A stretch of 64,000 nucleotides of DNA from Patiria miniata (GCF_015706575.1 NW_024037062.1:8800811-8864810); one strand, 5' to 3'. Positions 1 to 12,050 are shown, numbered from the stretch's first letter. The notes: generated from the letters alone by a model not told the origin. Numbers and translations are program-made.

Positions 1-245
1 GAATTATTACACTGTAATGTAACCAGTGCTTTGACTAGCCCGCCGCCGTATTTACTCGCATTTGGCTAGCGAGCTGCCACTGAGCTCGATCCATTAATAT
101 GCCTACATGGCAATCCCCCCCCCCGGAGATTCCACTGTCGACGCCGCTGTCCCCTCCAAATCCTGACTAGAAATCGCCGCCATTGGTGTGTAATCCGACG
201 GGTTACCCCAAGCGTTACGCGTACTCTGTGATGAAAAACCCATAT
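1..245 (-). repeat. dispersed repeat R1, copy 1 (inverted)
   Basis: The minus strand shows cacagagtacgcgtaac, then accaatggcg...gatttctagtcaggatttggag, a G run, then gattgccatgtaggca. The same order occurs on the plus strand at about 11895-12045 and 13385-13540. The copy runs off the left edge of the window. No protein is visible. Confidence 0.65.
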
Positions 246-524
246 GTGTACATGGAGTACTCCGTTTTGATATTTTTTTTTATGTTGGCTCTCCTTTTCA
301 GTGAACTATACAATTGAAATATCATAGATAATTTGACTTCATTTATTGATTTTCATCGATGCCTAATTGATTTTGGGAGAGCTAGCAATTAATGGTTGTG
401 TCTCTTTTGTGTATTTTCCCTGAGTTACTGCATTCGAAATGAACGAGGCTTACCTTATGATCCAATTGATGAGAGGAAAAATATTACCAGAAAGGCCTTG
501 GCAATGTTGCGTTCAAAGATACTA

Positions 525-1006
525 TAGGTTTTCCCGGCTATTTAAAAACATTTTCTTTCAAATCACCAACTCTAACATTCAATTTCGCCCGAGAAACATT
601 TCACATGCTTTAAGAAAACCACTTGAGTCATTTACCATTTAATTTCAAAGTTTGGTCACCCTCTTTAGTCACCGGGTCGAGAATATTCGACATTACAGAT
701 CAAATTCGTCTAAGCTGTTTCCGAATGGCAGCATTCAGAGATCGAGTTCTTCTTATATAAATCAATTAGACGAATTTGATTTCTGAATAACAAGGTTTGG
801 CGTGGACGAGACGAGATCGAATACTCCGGGACGAAAACGTGTAAAACTAATCACTGTTGGAATTTGCTTGTATGAACTGAATTTGAAATTGACAAAAGAC
901 AAAATTAAACATTGGAAGTGCACTAAATGGATGTTGATGGACGAATTTGAATATTAGAAACAGTGAATTCGAATGAAGAACGTTTTGAAATAGCCGGGAA
1001 AACCTA
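525..1006. mobile_element. MITE with TAGGTTTTCCCGGC terminal inverted repeats
   Basis: The left end reads TAGGTTTTCCCGGCTATTT and the right end is its complement (gccgggaaaaccta at 993-1006); similarity extends about 30 bp inward. A second inverted pair inside (atcaaattcgtctaa near 699 and ttagacgaatttgat near 768) looks like a smaller nested insertion. No transposase is present. Confidence 0.7.
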
Positions 1007-1079
1007 AAATAAAAATAGTGACAACCGTGGCCCAATTTTTTAAATTTTATTTGAAACGACAGTAATATTTGTCTTATTA

Positions 1080-3010
1080 TAGGTTTACCCGGCCAATTTC
1101 ACCAAGTTTTCATTCAATTTAACGCCTGACTCATTCGATTTAGATTGCAAATTGAAAGATCACGCAGATCGGCATTCGACAATCAAAAAGAATTATTCAA
1201 TTTCACTATCCGAGCATTCTATCGCCTTTTAGCTTCACTCGTCCCTATCAAAGATGCGTTTATATTAAAAGTATCGCGTTGTTCATTCAATTTCGTCTAA
1301 ACCATTAGTAAGGAGTTGATCGGGCATTCGTTTTCATTAATGGGCAAACATATTTCACATTTTGTCAAACATCTTTTAAGACTTCATATGTGTCCGTATT
1401 CCTTTAATAGCGTTACTCATATGTAATGTCTTCAATCCGAAGATGCCATTCTTTCTTTCTTAATTAAAGGGTATGTGCAATGAAATTTCTCAGGAATTCT
1501 TTTTGTGTAACTCTTTGTGAAATGTAAAAAAACTACACATTTGACAACATTTTTTGGTTAATGTTATTGCAAAAGTGCACTTCTTTAAATATTTAAAAGT
1601 GTCCATGTTTTTCCAGACTACGTATGAGCGCGCTGTTACTGTGATGTCATTTCAGGAAGTTCAGGGTTTTTTCTTTCAACTTACTCTTCCAAAATTTGCT
1701 AATTCAAAACATTTGTGGGAAAGGGTTGCTCGATGGCTTACTGCCATGTACTGACACATCAAAGAATCACCAAATAAAAGAAATTTATGACAGCAAAATA
1801 TCCAAAATTCTAACAACTGTTTGTGCTGAAATAGCCATGTAACATAAGCCACGCCAGGAATGCCATCACAGATTTTTTGATTAATATAAAACTTTGCATA
1901 AACATAAAAACAGAGAGGGCACCAAAACAACCTTTTAAAATGGATAAATAAAACTTGCAAATAAGGTTAAATGTGACACAAAGATGTATTTCCAAGGTTT
2001 GCATTGAAAACTTACTTTGCATGGGCCCTTTGAATACGGTAAGTGTTCGCTCTGACATACGCAAGAAAACATTTAAGAAATAACGCAAGAGATGGTACAA
2101 CCATTGCCAAACATACGTGTCCCGATGTCTTGCACGTCAAGAAATCGTCAACGTAAAGATGCCCCTTGCTCAAACGTTAAAACAAGTAGAAAAGATCAAC
2201 AGTGAAAAGGAAATGATCTTAGTCTCTTTCAATTTAATATTTCGTTACATGTTGTTTCCCCTCATATCAATTAATTTGTAACATTGCAAATTTTGTAGTT
2301 ATCAAGATTTTTGGGGGAAATGAACCTCGGAGGAAAATAGGAAAATATATCAATTACAAAATCTTACTAACTTAAATGACCAAACGATGAAAGCGATTGC
2401 CCATAAACAAACAAGAAACGAAAAGCATGGTCATACGTCATAAGCGCACGGATGTTCGCTGATTTAAATGCGGCAACCGTCAAAAGGTTGCAAAGACTTA
2501 ATTTAAGGCCCCCAAAAAAATTACTCGGTCTCTGGTCAGCGCGCGCGTCGATTTTAATCATGCGCGTCAACCTTTTTTTCTTCTTCAAAGTAACACGGAA
2601 GCTACAATAGCGCCCTCTATTGCCGCACTTCCTCAAACTTTTGTACCAAGGAGCACCAAGGAAGCAAAATAGTTCCCGCCTTGTCTGTACAATTCAAGCT
2701 TGAAAAAAGGCCACCAAAAAAACAAAAACCGCGTCGCCGCATCAATTCCGGAACTTCGGTCTGACCAGAGACCGACTATTTTTTGTTGGGCCTAAGACTG
2801 CTACAAATTAAGTCTTGAATGCACAAAAACGAAATAGGATGTCCGAAAACGAACATTCAGAGCAAAATCTTGGCTGCCTAAAAATGAAATTGAATGAACC
2901 CAAAATGAAAAAGAAAATCCAATTTGACCACATGTGCAAAACTCACGCGAAATTTAATTGCTGATAATGAAACTGATTAGAACAATTCGGAATTTTTCTG
3001 GGAAAACCTT
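1080..3010 (-). mobile_element. 1.65-kb TAGGTTTTCCCGG element, copy 1 (inverted, with nested MITE)
   Basis: The ends are TAGGTTTACCCGG at 1080 and ctgggaaaacctt near 3009. Read on the minus strand it parallels copies 2 and 3 almost base for base outside small indels. Without the Harbinger MITE at 2507-2792 it is about 1.64 kb. Only short frames occur, none conserved between copies, so it is probably non-autonomous. Confidence 0.8.
2507..2792. mobile_element. PIF/Harbinger-type MITE nested in copy 1
   Basis: 286 bp, starting GGCCCCCAAAAAAA and ending in TTGTTGGGCC, with about 35-bp inverted ends sharing CGGTCTCTGGTCAG. It is flanked by TAA on both sides (2504-2506 and 2793-2795). The empty site survives in copy 3 near 6282, confirming a 3-bp TTA/TAA target duplication, the mark of PIF/Harbinger insertion. 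Confidence 0.85.
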
Positions 3011-3659
3011 TATTGAAAAGGATGGCCTATTCTTGGCTGACTTCTTCATACTTAAAAAGGCATTGATCCATTTTTTGTCTTCATACTCATTAACCAACGA
3101 CTGAATCACCCCCTTTATCAGTACCTGCCTGACTCATATCGTTTGAATATTTTTTTTGCTTCTTCCAAATATCATTGCTCCCTGTGACTTTCGGATCAGG
3201 AAGATGTACATGAATGTACACACTATGAGGTCTCAGTAACTCTCTTGTTGGTCCGATTCTACTGGCCTTGCATTTAAGTGAAAAATCATCATAACGAAAA
3301 TCCACGATTGAGGAAAATTATTCAATTCATATTGAATAACCTATCAACTAGCAATGAGGCAGAAAGCAAGCGCTTGATGACTGCATTCCTTTGTGTGTAT
3401 TCCGGTGGTTAATGTATTATAATGACATAGCATAAAATACAGGAAGGCTTCAGTGATCTTGCTTTTGGTGAAAATAATTATCCTTTAGTACGGCAGCCTA
3501 TATTTGGATTTGGGGAATCTGCCACAACCCGGCTACCGTTTTAGAATCGTTCGAGCTTTTCTTTCTTTTCCACGGACCGTCATTCTCAGCGACGTTTCTT
3601 CAACCTGTTACCAGCTGGAACTTGAGACATGTAACGAAAATCAACCCTGATACAAACTA

Positions 3660-5817
3660 TAGGTTTTCCCGGCCAATTTCAGAATTTTTCGAAACATTTT
3701 CATTATCAGCCATTCAATTACGCGTGAGTTTTGCACATGCGATCAAATTGGGATTTCTTTTTCATTTTGGGGCATCCAATTTCATTTTTAGGCAGCCAAG
3801 ATTTTGCACTGAATGTTCGTTTTCGTTTTGGGCATTCTATTTCGTTTTGGTGAATTCAAGACTTACCTTGTAGCATTCTTAGCATTCTTAAATAAAGTCT
3901 TTGCTACCTTTTGACGGTTGACGCATTCAAATTAGCGAACGTCGGTGCGCTCATAGCGTATTATCATGCTTTTTGTTTCTTATTCGTTTATTGGCAATCA
4001 TTTTCATCATTTGGTTATTCCAATTAATAAGATGTTTTAATGATACATTTTCCTATTTTGCTTCGAGGTAAATTTTCTGCATACAAATCTTGGTGACTGC
4101 AAAATTTACAATGCAACAAGTTAACTGATATAAGGGATACAATATGTACCAAAATAATGAAATGAAAAGGGCTAAGATAATCATTTCTACATGCTTAAAC
4201 GTTTGATCAAGGGGCTTCTTTTAACGTTGACGAGTTCTTGACGTGCAAGACATCGGGGCATGTACGTTTGGCAATAGTTGTACCATCTGGAACACTTCTC
4301 TTGGGTGATTTCTTAAATGTTTTTTTTTTTCATGCGTGTGTCTGACCGAACACCAATTTAAAGGGCACATGCAAAGTACTTTTTCAATTCAAACCTTGAA
4401 CACACATCTTTTTGTCACATTTTAACCTTATTTTCAAGTTTCAAATTGTTTCATTTTGAAAAGTGTTTTTGGTGCCTTCTCCCTTTTTATGCTGATGCAA
4501 AGCTCCATATTCATGAGCAAAACTTCGATGTCATTCCGGGCAGATATGTTAACTGGCTATTTCAGCACAAAAAGTTGGTAGAATTTCGGATATTTTTCTG
4601 TCATAAATTTCTTTTCTTTGATGATTCTTTGCTTTGTCAGTACATGCCAGTAAGCTAATGAGCAATCCTTTCTCACTAATGGTTTCAATTAGCAAAATTT
4701 GGGTGAATAATTTGAAAGAAAACCCCTCAACTGATCAGTGTCTACCTGAACTCACACCACAGCAACAGCGGGCTCAGTAATTCGGAAAAAGTATGTTAAC
4801 TTGTAAATGTTAAAGACGTGCACTTTGCAATAAAACTAATCAATAAAGGATGTCAAAATAGTTTTCATACATTTCAGAGTTGTAGCAAAGTGCGCAAAAT
4901 GTATTCCTGAGATAAATTAATTGCACGGCCCTTTTAGTAAAGAAAGAGAGGGGTGTATTTACTGATTGAAGACATCGGATATGATTTACGACGAGATAAT
5001 TAAGAATGTTACATGTCAAGGGCGGATCCAGGGGGGGGGCCAAAGGGGGCCATGGCCCCCCCCCCAAAAAAAACGAAATCAATTTTTTTTTTTTTATGTG
5101 ACATCGCAATAAAGGCAGGCAATGAGTACACCACCATCTTTCCCTCAAAAAAAAATTGGTTAAAGTGGTCAGAAATTGCCTCAGATCGCACCACAGAGCA
5201 TCTAGAATCCAAAAAAATTTCGGGGCCCTTAAGCGGGCCCCGAACCCCACGCCGTAATTTTTTTGACCCACTTTTTGACATCGCAATAAAGGCAGGCAAT
5301 GAGTACACCACCATCTATTCCTCAAAAAAAACATTGGTTAAAGTGGTCAGAAATTGCCTCAGATCGCACCACAGAGCATCTAGAATCCAAAAAATTTTCG
5401 GGGCCCTTAAGCGGGCCCCGAACCCCACGCCGTAATTTTTTTGACCCACTTTTTGGGGGGACCAAAAAATTTTTTGGCCCCCCAAAAAATTGTGTTCTGG
5501 ATCCGCCCTTGTTACATGTAGGAAGTCTTAAACATACTTGACAAAATGTAAAATATGTTTGCCCATTAATGAAAATGAATGCACGATCAACCCCAGGCTA
5601 GTGATTCGGACGAAATTGAATGAACAGCGCGATACTTTTAATTTGAATGCATCATTTACAGGAAGCTTAAATGCAATAGATTGCTCGGATAGTGAAATTG
5701 AATGATTCTTTTTGATTGTCGAATGGCGATCTGCATGATCTTTCAATTTCAATCTAAATGGAATTAGCCAGGCGCTAAATTGAATGAAAACTTGGTGAAA
5801 TTGGCCGGGAAAACCTA
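3660..5817 (+). mobile_element. 1.65-kb TAGGTTTTCCCGG element, copy 2 (with nested hAT MITE)
   Basis: Left end TAGGTTTTCCCGGCCAATTT at 3660, right end ggccgggaaaaccta at 5803-5817; the inverted ends match for about 20 bp. Removing the hAT insertion and one target copy leaves about 1.65 kb, the same as copy 1. The interior is full of attcaattt-like words. Confidence 0.85.
5017..5511. mobile_element. hAT-type MITE (CAAGGGCGGATCC ends) with 8-bp target duplication
   Basis: Begins CAAGGGCGGATCCAG and ends CTGGATCCGCCCTTG. It is flanked by TTACATGT at 5009-5016 and 5512-5519, a perfect 8-bp duplication as hAT transposases make. A 177-bp interior unit is repeated in tandem (5100-5276 and 5277-5454) with very few differences. 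Related copies lie at 14154-14445 and 7367-7470. Confidence 0.88.
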
Positions 5818-5937
5818 TATTATAAGATGGAATTTTGCGTTGGAGTGATATAAATCAAATTAGGTTTTGCCCTTCACCGACGTATACACAAATGTATACT
5901 CAGTTTGTTACCTCCCGAGTGAAAGTTTGGAAAAAAA

Positions 5938-6013
5938 TCACTCGGGTGATACTCGAACTCACGACCTCCTGATTTCTAGTGCAGATGTCTTGCCACTCGA
6001 CCACCGAGATCGG
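5938..6013 (-). repeat. tRNA-Ser-like sequence (SINE head or tRNA pseudogene)
   Basis: The minus strand holds an A-box (tggtcgagtgg), an anticodon loop reading ctAGAaa (serine type) and a B-box (gagttcgagtatc), followed at once by a run of seven T (5931-5937), a Pol III terminator. The acceptor stem pairs poorly and the long variable arm of a true tRNA-Ser is lacking. A tRNA-derived SINE head or pseudogene is therefore more likely than a working tRNA. Confidence 0.55.
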
Positions 6014-6059
6014 TTGGCTGGTTCGGATCTGATGTATAGCGGGGGTACCGAATAAACTA

Positions 6060-7367
6060 TAGGTTTTCCTGGCGAATTTCCGAATTTTTCTAATCAGTTT
6101 CATTATCTGCCATTCAATTTCGCAAGAGTTTTGCACATGTGGTCCAATTGCAGTTTCTTTTTCATTTGGGGTTCATTCAATTTCATTTTTAGGCAGCCAA
6201 GATTTTGCTGTGAATGTTCGTTGTCGTTTTTGGGCAGCCTATTTCATTTTGGTGCATTCAAGACTTAACTTGTAGCAGTCTTATAAATTAAGTCTTTGCA
6301 ACCTTTTCACGGTTGACGCATTCAAATTATCGAACATCTGTACGCTTATAACGTATAACCATGCTTTTCGTTTCTTATTCGTTTATGGGCAATCGCTTTC
6401 ATCGTTTTGTCATTTTAATTAGTAAGATTTTTTAATCATTTTTTTCCCTATTTTTCTCCGAGGTTCATTTCCCCCCCCAAAAAAAAAATCTTGATGACTG
6501 TAAAATTTACAATGTTACAAATCAACTGATATGAGGGAAACAAGATGCAACGAAATAATGAATTGAAAGGGACTAAGATAATTTCTTTTTCACTGTTGAT
6601 CTTTTCTACTTGTTTAAACGTTTGATCAAAGGGCCTTTTTACGTTGACGATTTCTTAACGTGTAAGACATCAGGACACGTATGTTTGGCAATGGTTGTAC
6701 CGTCGGGAACACTTCTCTTGCGTTATTTATTAAATTTTTTCTTGCGTTTTTCTGACCGAACACTTACCATATTCACAGGGCCCATGCAAAGATTTCGATG
6801 CAAACCTTGAAAATACATCTTTGTGTCACATTTAATCTTATTTGCAAGTTTTATTTCCACTTTGATGGGTGTTTTTGGTGCCTTCTTCGTTTTTATGCTA
6901 ATGCAAAGTTTCATATTCATTAGAAAACACGGCTATTTCAGCAAAAAAAGTTGCTAGAATTTTGGATATTTTGCTGTCATAAATTTCTTTAATTTGGTGA
7001 TTATATGATGTGTCAGTACATGGCAGTAGGCCAATTACCAACCCTTTCCCACAAATGTTTTCAATTAGCAAATTTTGGATGAATAATTTGAAAGAAAAAA
7101 CCCTAAACTGAACAGTGTCTTCCTGAAATGGCATCACTGTAACAGTATTAGTCAGGAAAAACATGGAACATTTTTAATGTTTGAAGAAGTAGACGTTTGC
7201 AATAAGATTAACCCAAAAAGTGTTGTCAAATGTGTAGTTTTTTACATTTCACAGAGTTGCGCAAAAAGAATTCATGAGAAAAATTCCTTGCACATACACC
7301 TTAATTAAGAAAGAAAGTCAATCTACGGTTTGAAGTCATCAAATATGATTTACGCTAAAGAATACGG
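6060..7367 (+). mobile_element. 1.65-kb TAGGTTTTCCTGG element, copy 3 (3' truncated)
   Basis: Begins TAGGTTTTCCTGGCGAATTTC and follows copies 1 and 2 up to ...aagaatacggacc near 7367, where a hAT-MITE fragment and a poly-C element interrupt it. The right inverted end was not found further on. It preserves the empty sites of both nested insertions seen in copies 1 and 2. Confidence 0.78.
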
Positions 7368-7470
7368 ACCGAAACATTTTGGATTCTAAATGCTCTGTGG
7401 TGCTATCTGAGGCAATTTCTGACCACTTTAACCAATATTTTCTAAGCAAAAGATACATTGTAGTACATAA
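7367..7470 (-). mobile_element. hAT-MITE internal fragment
   Basis: The complement reads taaagtggtcagaaattgc and caccacagagcat, as in the elements at 5017-5511 and 14154-14445. Both ends are missing. Confidence 0.65.
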
Positions 7471-7525
7471 TAGGGTCCATGGCGTCATGTAGATCAATGA
7501 TAATTTTTTTAGAAACTCAAAATCT

Positions 7526-7593
7526 CAGTGGGGGGGGCGACTGGGGGGGGGCGACAAGGTTTCATGGAGGGGGGGGCGGTTGCCCCCCCCCCG

Positions 7594-7640
<47 letters not shown>

Positions 7641-7654
7641 TGGCTACGCCACTG
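7526..7654. mobile_element. hAT-like MITE remnant with a 46-base C run
   Basis: Starts CAGTGggggg and ends gtggctacgccactg, a common hAT-type terminus. The interior is mainly G blocks, then C blocks, with an unbroken C run at 7594-7639. No clear 8-bp duplication was seen. Confidence 0.5.
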
Positions 7655-8890
7655 CTTTGGTGCATTTTGATCACAAATGCGTCAGAAGTATAAGCTTTTT
7701 CGTCCAGATTTATCATGTCAAGATGGAATTGTGGCTTTTGTAACGATTATAGTGTGTAATTCCAGCGTATCGGGCCGATACGCACGTTTGTACGTGGGGA
7801 GAACATCTTGGGGTTTTTTTCTGAAGGAAAAAGGGGGGCATTCACCCTCCCCCCCCCCCCGCTGGATCCGCCCATGAACTTACAATTTTGTCACAAGTAA
7901 AATAGTACAATGTAAGCCACCTCAAAAAACTGCGTCATGCCATTATTCGTTGAGCAATCCACAGACTTACGCACTGAGAAACTTTCTTAAAATTGGCATG
8001 ACTGAAATGTTGCGCACCGTACACAATAAAATGGTGGCCCGAGTGTTCTTACTATGTCATCGCATCAGGTTACATGAAATCGGCTGCAGGAATGAGATTG
8101 TCAAATAAAAAAGTCTGAAAATTGAAAGGTGTGAAAGATGCATATCTGTCTATGCATTTTCATCAAGGACCAAACTATAACCATGTGGACTTGAATCATA
8201 CTGGGTAAGTCAAAAAGAAAGTGACCTGGATTCATGATTTTGTATCTTAAAACCAATCTAATTTGACACACTAATGAAGTACTTTTTAAAAGAGCATTTT
8301 TTTATATAAAAAGACAAAGGCAAAAGTAATTGTCCAGCCAAAAAAATAAAACGTAATAAAAACAATGCACACACTGAAATTAAGTGAGATCGATTGATAA
8401 AATTGACAAAATTGACCTTAAAAGATGACACAGCCACCAGGAATAAGATATTGCAGGAGTACACAACAGACCCATACATAGTATGATATTGCATAAAGCA
8501 CACTAGACCAGACATATTATGAAACTCAAGAATTTAATAAGCATGGTCTTGTGTACTCATCTGAAAAGGTGGGTATATTAAAAAAGCTTTTTAAAAATAG
8601 CAAATGTGAAGTTACAGGCCCCGTATACCTTAACAACGCACCTTTACGTATTAGACTAACCACACTAGTTACAATGTTAATGACGTTTAAAATAATAATA
8701 TGAAATGTTTGCTTAAAAATTGTGATAAAGATCACACAACGTAACGTGAAAAGATGGTTATCGGCGCAATGTACTGTGAAAAAGCAGAACCGCGTTGACG
8801 GCGCTATACGCAATGCATCAGCTGAAAATGCGTAGAAAAATATTTAGTGGATATTATGCCGGATCCGGTTTTCTTTTAGTAGGCCGATGG
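7655..8890. other. unassigned AT-rich DNA
   Basis: Contains a C run ending in gctggatccgcccatg near 7860, which looks like a lone hAT-MITE right end. Otherwise no gene, tRNA or clear repeat was recognised. Confidence 0.4.
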
Positions 8891-9120
8891 GTGCACACCA
8901 GTAAATAGGCCAAATATCCGTCCGCCGAGCTCATGAATACAAGTTATACACTCAAATTCTTCTATATTAGAGAGTTCTGAGAGCCATGGAATAGGGAGAT
9001 TCAAGAGATATGGCAATACACCTCTGGCCCGGACTAAGGGCTTCCAATTCAGAGCATTTTGGATGCAATCGGGCCCGAAAGTGGCGCTATTAAGCCATAA
9101 TGTGGAGGGATCCCTTTTTT
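8891..9120 (+). repeat. dispersed repeat R2, copy 1
   Basis: From gcacaccagtaaataggcc through ctctggcccggact to gtggagggatcc. The copy at 11219-11456 matches in order with small indels. Non-coding. Confidence 0.7.
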
Positions 9121-9866
9121 GAAGATGGCTACTTTTCCATTTTGGGAAACATCACTAATTTTAGGGGTCGTTTTTATTTGGGTGAGAATGTCTCGAAAAG
9201 TCATATGTCAACCCAACAAAAATTGAAAATAAAATAAAAGATTTTTCTGTGCAGCCTGAACACATGTGAGAGTTTTGAGTATTTCTAAAAGAATTTTGAA
9301 GTATGGGCATTTACACTGTTGTCTATGGAAATTTATTTGATTGGGTGCACCCCTATATATGATGTTAAGCCGGGAGATCTTACAGCGCCCTCCTTGACGC
9401 ATAATTATAGACGAGGAACAAAAAGAAATACTTTTCTGCAACTATGCGGAAAAGCCAAAAAACACCCAAAAACAATGGCTTTTCTGTTGATGGCGGAAAA
9501 GCCAATCTGCAAAGTTGGCGGAAAAGCCTGAAGTTCGAAAAGTTATTGCATTTCAAAAAATTCGAATCATGGGAAAAACTCCATTGCACGGTCCTTTAAA
9601 TGTCTATTCGATAAGACGAAGCTCAATTTTAAATATGATAAAGAAACTAACACTACAGTTACTTGGCCTACCAATTTGCACACGGATCGCAAAACGCCAG
9701 CAAGCAGATCATTTTAGAAATCTGGTTTTGCAATCAAATGACTAATATTGCAATAGAAAAACTCATGCTAGTAATTATCACAGCCACCACATTTCTGAGA
9801 TTTCCCTGTAAGACATCATGCCTTAGTTGCACTTTTAACAGATTTTTATGGAGTAGAATTACCTAC

Positions 9867-10050
9867 CTTGTTTACCACGGCACTGGGCTCTGAAAGATGC
9901 GAAAGCCTTGTTACGAAGTGCGGTCAGATCATCACCGGGTGCAGCCTGGACCATGGCACTACACGTGTTCCCTCGTACAGGTAGAATAAAGAAGGAACTA
10001 AAAAGCCCCAGAGTCCAACTGAAGACCCACATTTTACGCGGGTTTTTCAT
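9867..10050 (-). CDS. possible first coding exon of a secreted protein
   Basis: From the ATG at 10050 the minus strand reads MKNPRK, then a 17-residue hydrophobic run (MWVFSWTLGLFSSFFIL), PVRG, and a polar stretch ending AQCRGKQ just before a caag|gtaggt splice donor at 9866. This is the layout of a signal-peptide exon: basic start, hydrophobic core, polar mature start. The same frame stays open upstream to 10296, so the start is a choice made on the signal-like profile. No matching downstream exon was recognised on the minus strand below 9860 and no family is identified. It could be chance. Confidence 0.3.
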
Positions 10051-11218
10051 GACCAGCCAGCAGGTCTTCACTTTGATATCTGCGATCAAAACGGGCAGAG
10101 CACCACTCCCTGGCACGATGAGCCTAATGTTTGGGATATCACGTGCTGTCGTCACATAGTTTCCATGGTAACCGTAACAATGGATATTGTTTGGCGTTGG
10201 TTCATCGACGATCATGACAGAGCGAAACCTAATGTCATGTGACGTTCGGGATTGTTTTATTTTCCCTTGGATGAAATATTGTATATGCAACCTCAAAGCA
10301 ACTTCTCAGCTTTACAAAAATTACTTAGAAACCAAGGCAATGTCGCAAAATATCTTGACCTATAACACATTTGGGAATACAGAGTTAATTTTGACACAGT
10401 ACTTCAAAGGAGTCCCATTTTGTATGACATTTTGCAATAGATCCATTTGTAATCGAGATGTACTTTTCCAAAGTAAAATAACGTTTTAAATCAAGTTTCA
10501 ATAGTGCAAGGGATGGTCTGCTATCGTTCATCTTCATCTTATAAATGTGTAAACGACACAAAATAAGGATCAGGTTGAGAGCAATCCACGATTTTTTTAA
10601 TTTTCCCGAAAAGCATAGCCTCATCGTCTAAGCGTGTGTTTAAATCAAGAGTCCTCTCAAACCAATCATTAACCTGGGTCCAAAACATAGATGAAATCTC
10701 ACACCTACAAAAAAAGATGAACAAGCGTTTCGCTAAGATATAGAATAGCTATGTAGCGAACCGGATAGGGCGCTCGCGCGCCATGCACGTCAAGTCACGT
10801 ACGAACATGCGTACATGCGTACAAACATTTTTTTTTCTTGCGCGATGCCTGTACGATACGGATTATGGTAGCCTCGTTTTTCGCCCAAAAGAACCTACCT
10901 CTTGGGTTGTAAAGGGACGAAAGAGGTACGTACATTTAATCCAATCCTTGCTAAATAACGCAACGTCGAAACCTTATGTTTGAAAGGATTGGCTCTTCAA
11001 AAAAGATTTGAACATTTTAAACATGGCGTCCCGCGTTAGATACATCGACTGCAGTCCTAGCTTAAATGTGCCAATATTTGACACATTTAAATGAGACAAT
11101 TCCAGTGGTTAAGATCGCGCAAGGCACGATGGGAAACAACATGGCGCAGCAAGATCGTACCAATGGAAACGAGGTTGCCCAGCAGGCTTCACTTTGTAAT
11201 TCAATACAGCCTATGCTT

Positions 11219-11456
11219 GCACACCAGTAAATAGGCCAAATATCCGTCCGCCGAGCTAATGAATAAAAGTTGAACCCTTAAAATATTCTATATTATTAGA
11301 TCTAGAGAGTTCTGAGAGCCATGGAATTGGGGAATTGAAGAGATATGGCAATGCACCTCTGGCCCGGACTTGGGGCTTCCATTTCTGAGCATTGTGGATG
11401 CAATTGGGCCTGAAAGTGGCGCTATTTAGCCATGCTGTGGAGGGATCGTTTTTCAA
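11219..11456 (+). repeat. dispersed repeat R2, copy 2
   Basis: Same order of words as 8891-9120 in direct orientation, including ccgtccgccgagct, gttctgagagccatgga and gaaagtggcgctat. Confidence 0.7.
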
Positions 11457-11694
11457 GCCGTACTAAAGCTGTACTAAAGCTGTACTAAATTTCGAGTTTT
11501 CCATAATTATGTTTGTGCACAAACGTGGATCCGCCCAGCAGGCTTCACTTTGTCCAGCGAGTTAGCACTGTAGTAATTCAACAAAGCTCTATGTATTCTA
11601 TTATATAGACTATTAAAAATCCGGCAACAGCCATTTTCTCTGGTGGCACCAGGCTGGCGCGAGGCGCGTAAATGCGAGCTGCTTTCATTTATAA

Positions 11695-12050
11695 TGCAGC
11701 AACTCCGGGAAATGCACAAAAGGAGGCCCAACGATTAACTGCCTGCTCCCTGCCTTGTGTGGGCTCCAAAATGTCAACTGGAGCACCGATGACAAGAAAT
11801 TAATGAACTTCCATCAATCATTACTATTGTATGGTTTCACTGATGCGAGAACCACAACAAGTCCAAAGCGGCTATTACTCCCTGTACTGTTTTTTTTTTC
11901 AGCACAGAGTACGCGTAACCCTTGATGTAACCCGTCTGGTACACACCCACAATGGCGACTTCTAGTCAAGATATAAGAAGGGGACACCGACGTCGCCAGA
12001 TTGATATCAGGGGGGGGGGGGTGTTAAGGCATTATAGATTGAACATTTCT
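11695..12050 (+). repeat. dispersed repeat R1, copy 2
   Basis: Starts near gcagcaactccggg and ends in a run of 12 G at 12010-12021. It shares cacagagtacgcgtaac and caatggcgac with the copies at 1-245 and 13208-13555. Confidence 0.65.

Noticed and set aside
4840..5541. Overlapping frames of 80-164 codons on both strands
   Set aside because: They lie in the hAT MITE and its doubled unit, with no transposase motif.
5938..6013. Functional tRNA-Ser gene
   Set aside because: Poor acceptor-stem pairing and no long variable arm; more like a SINE head or pseudogene.
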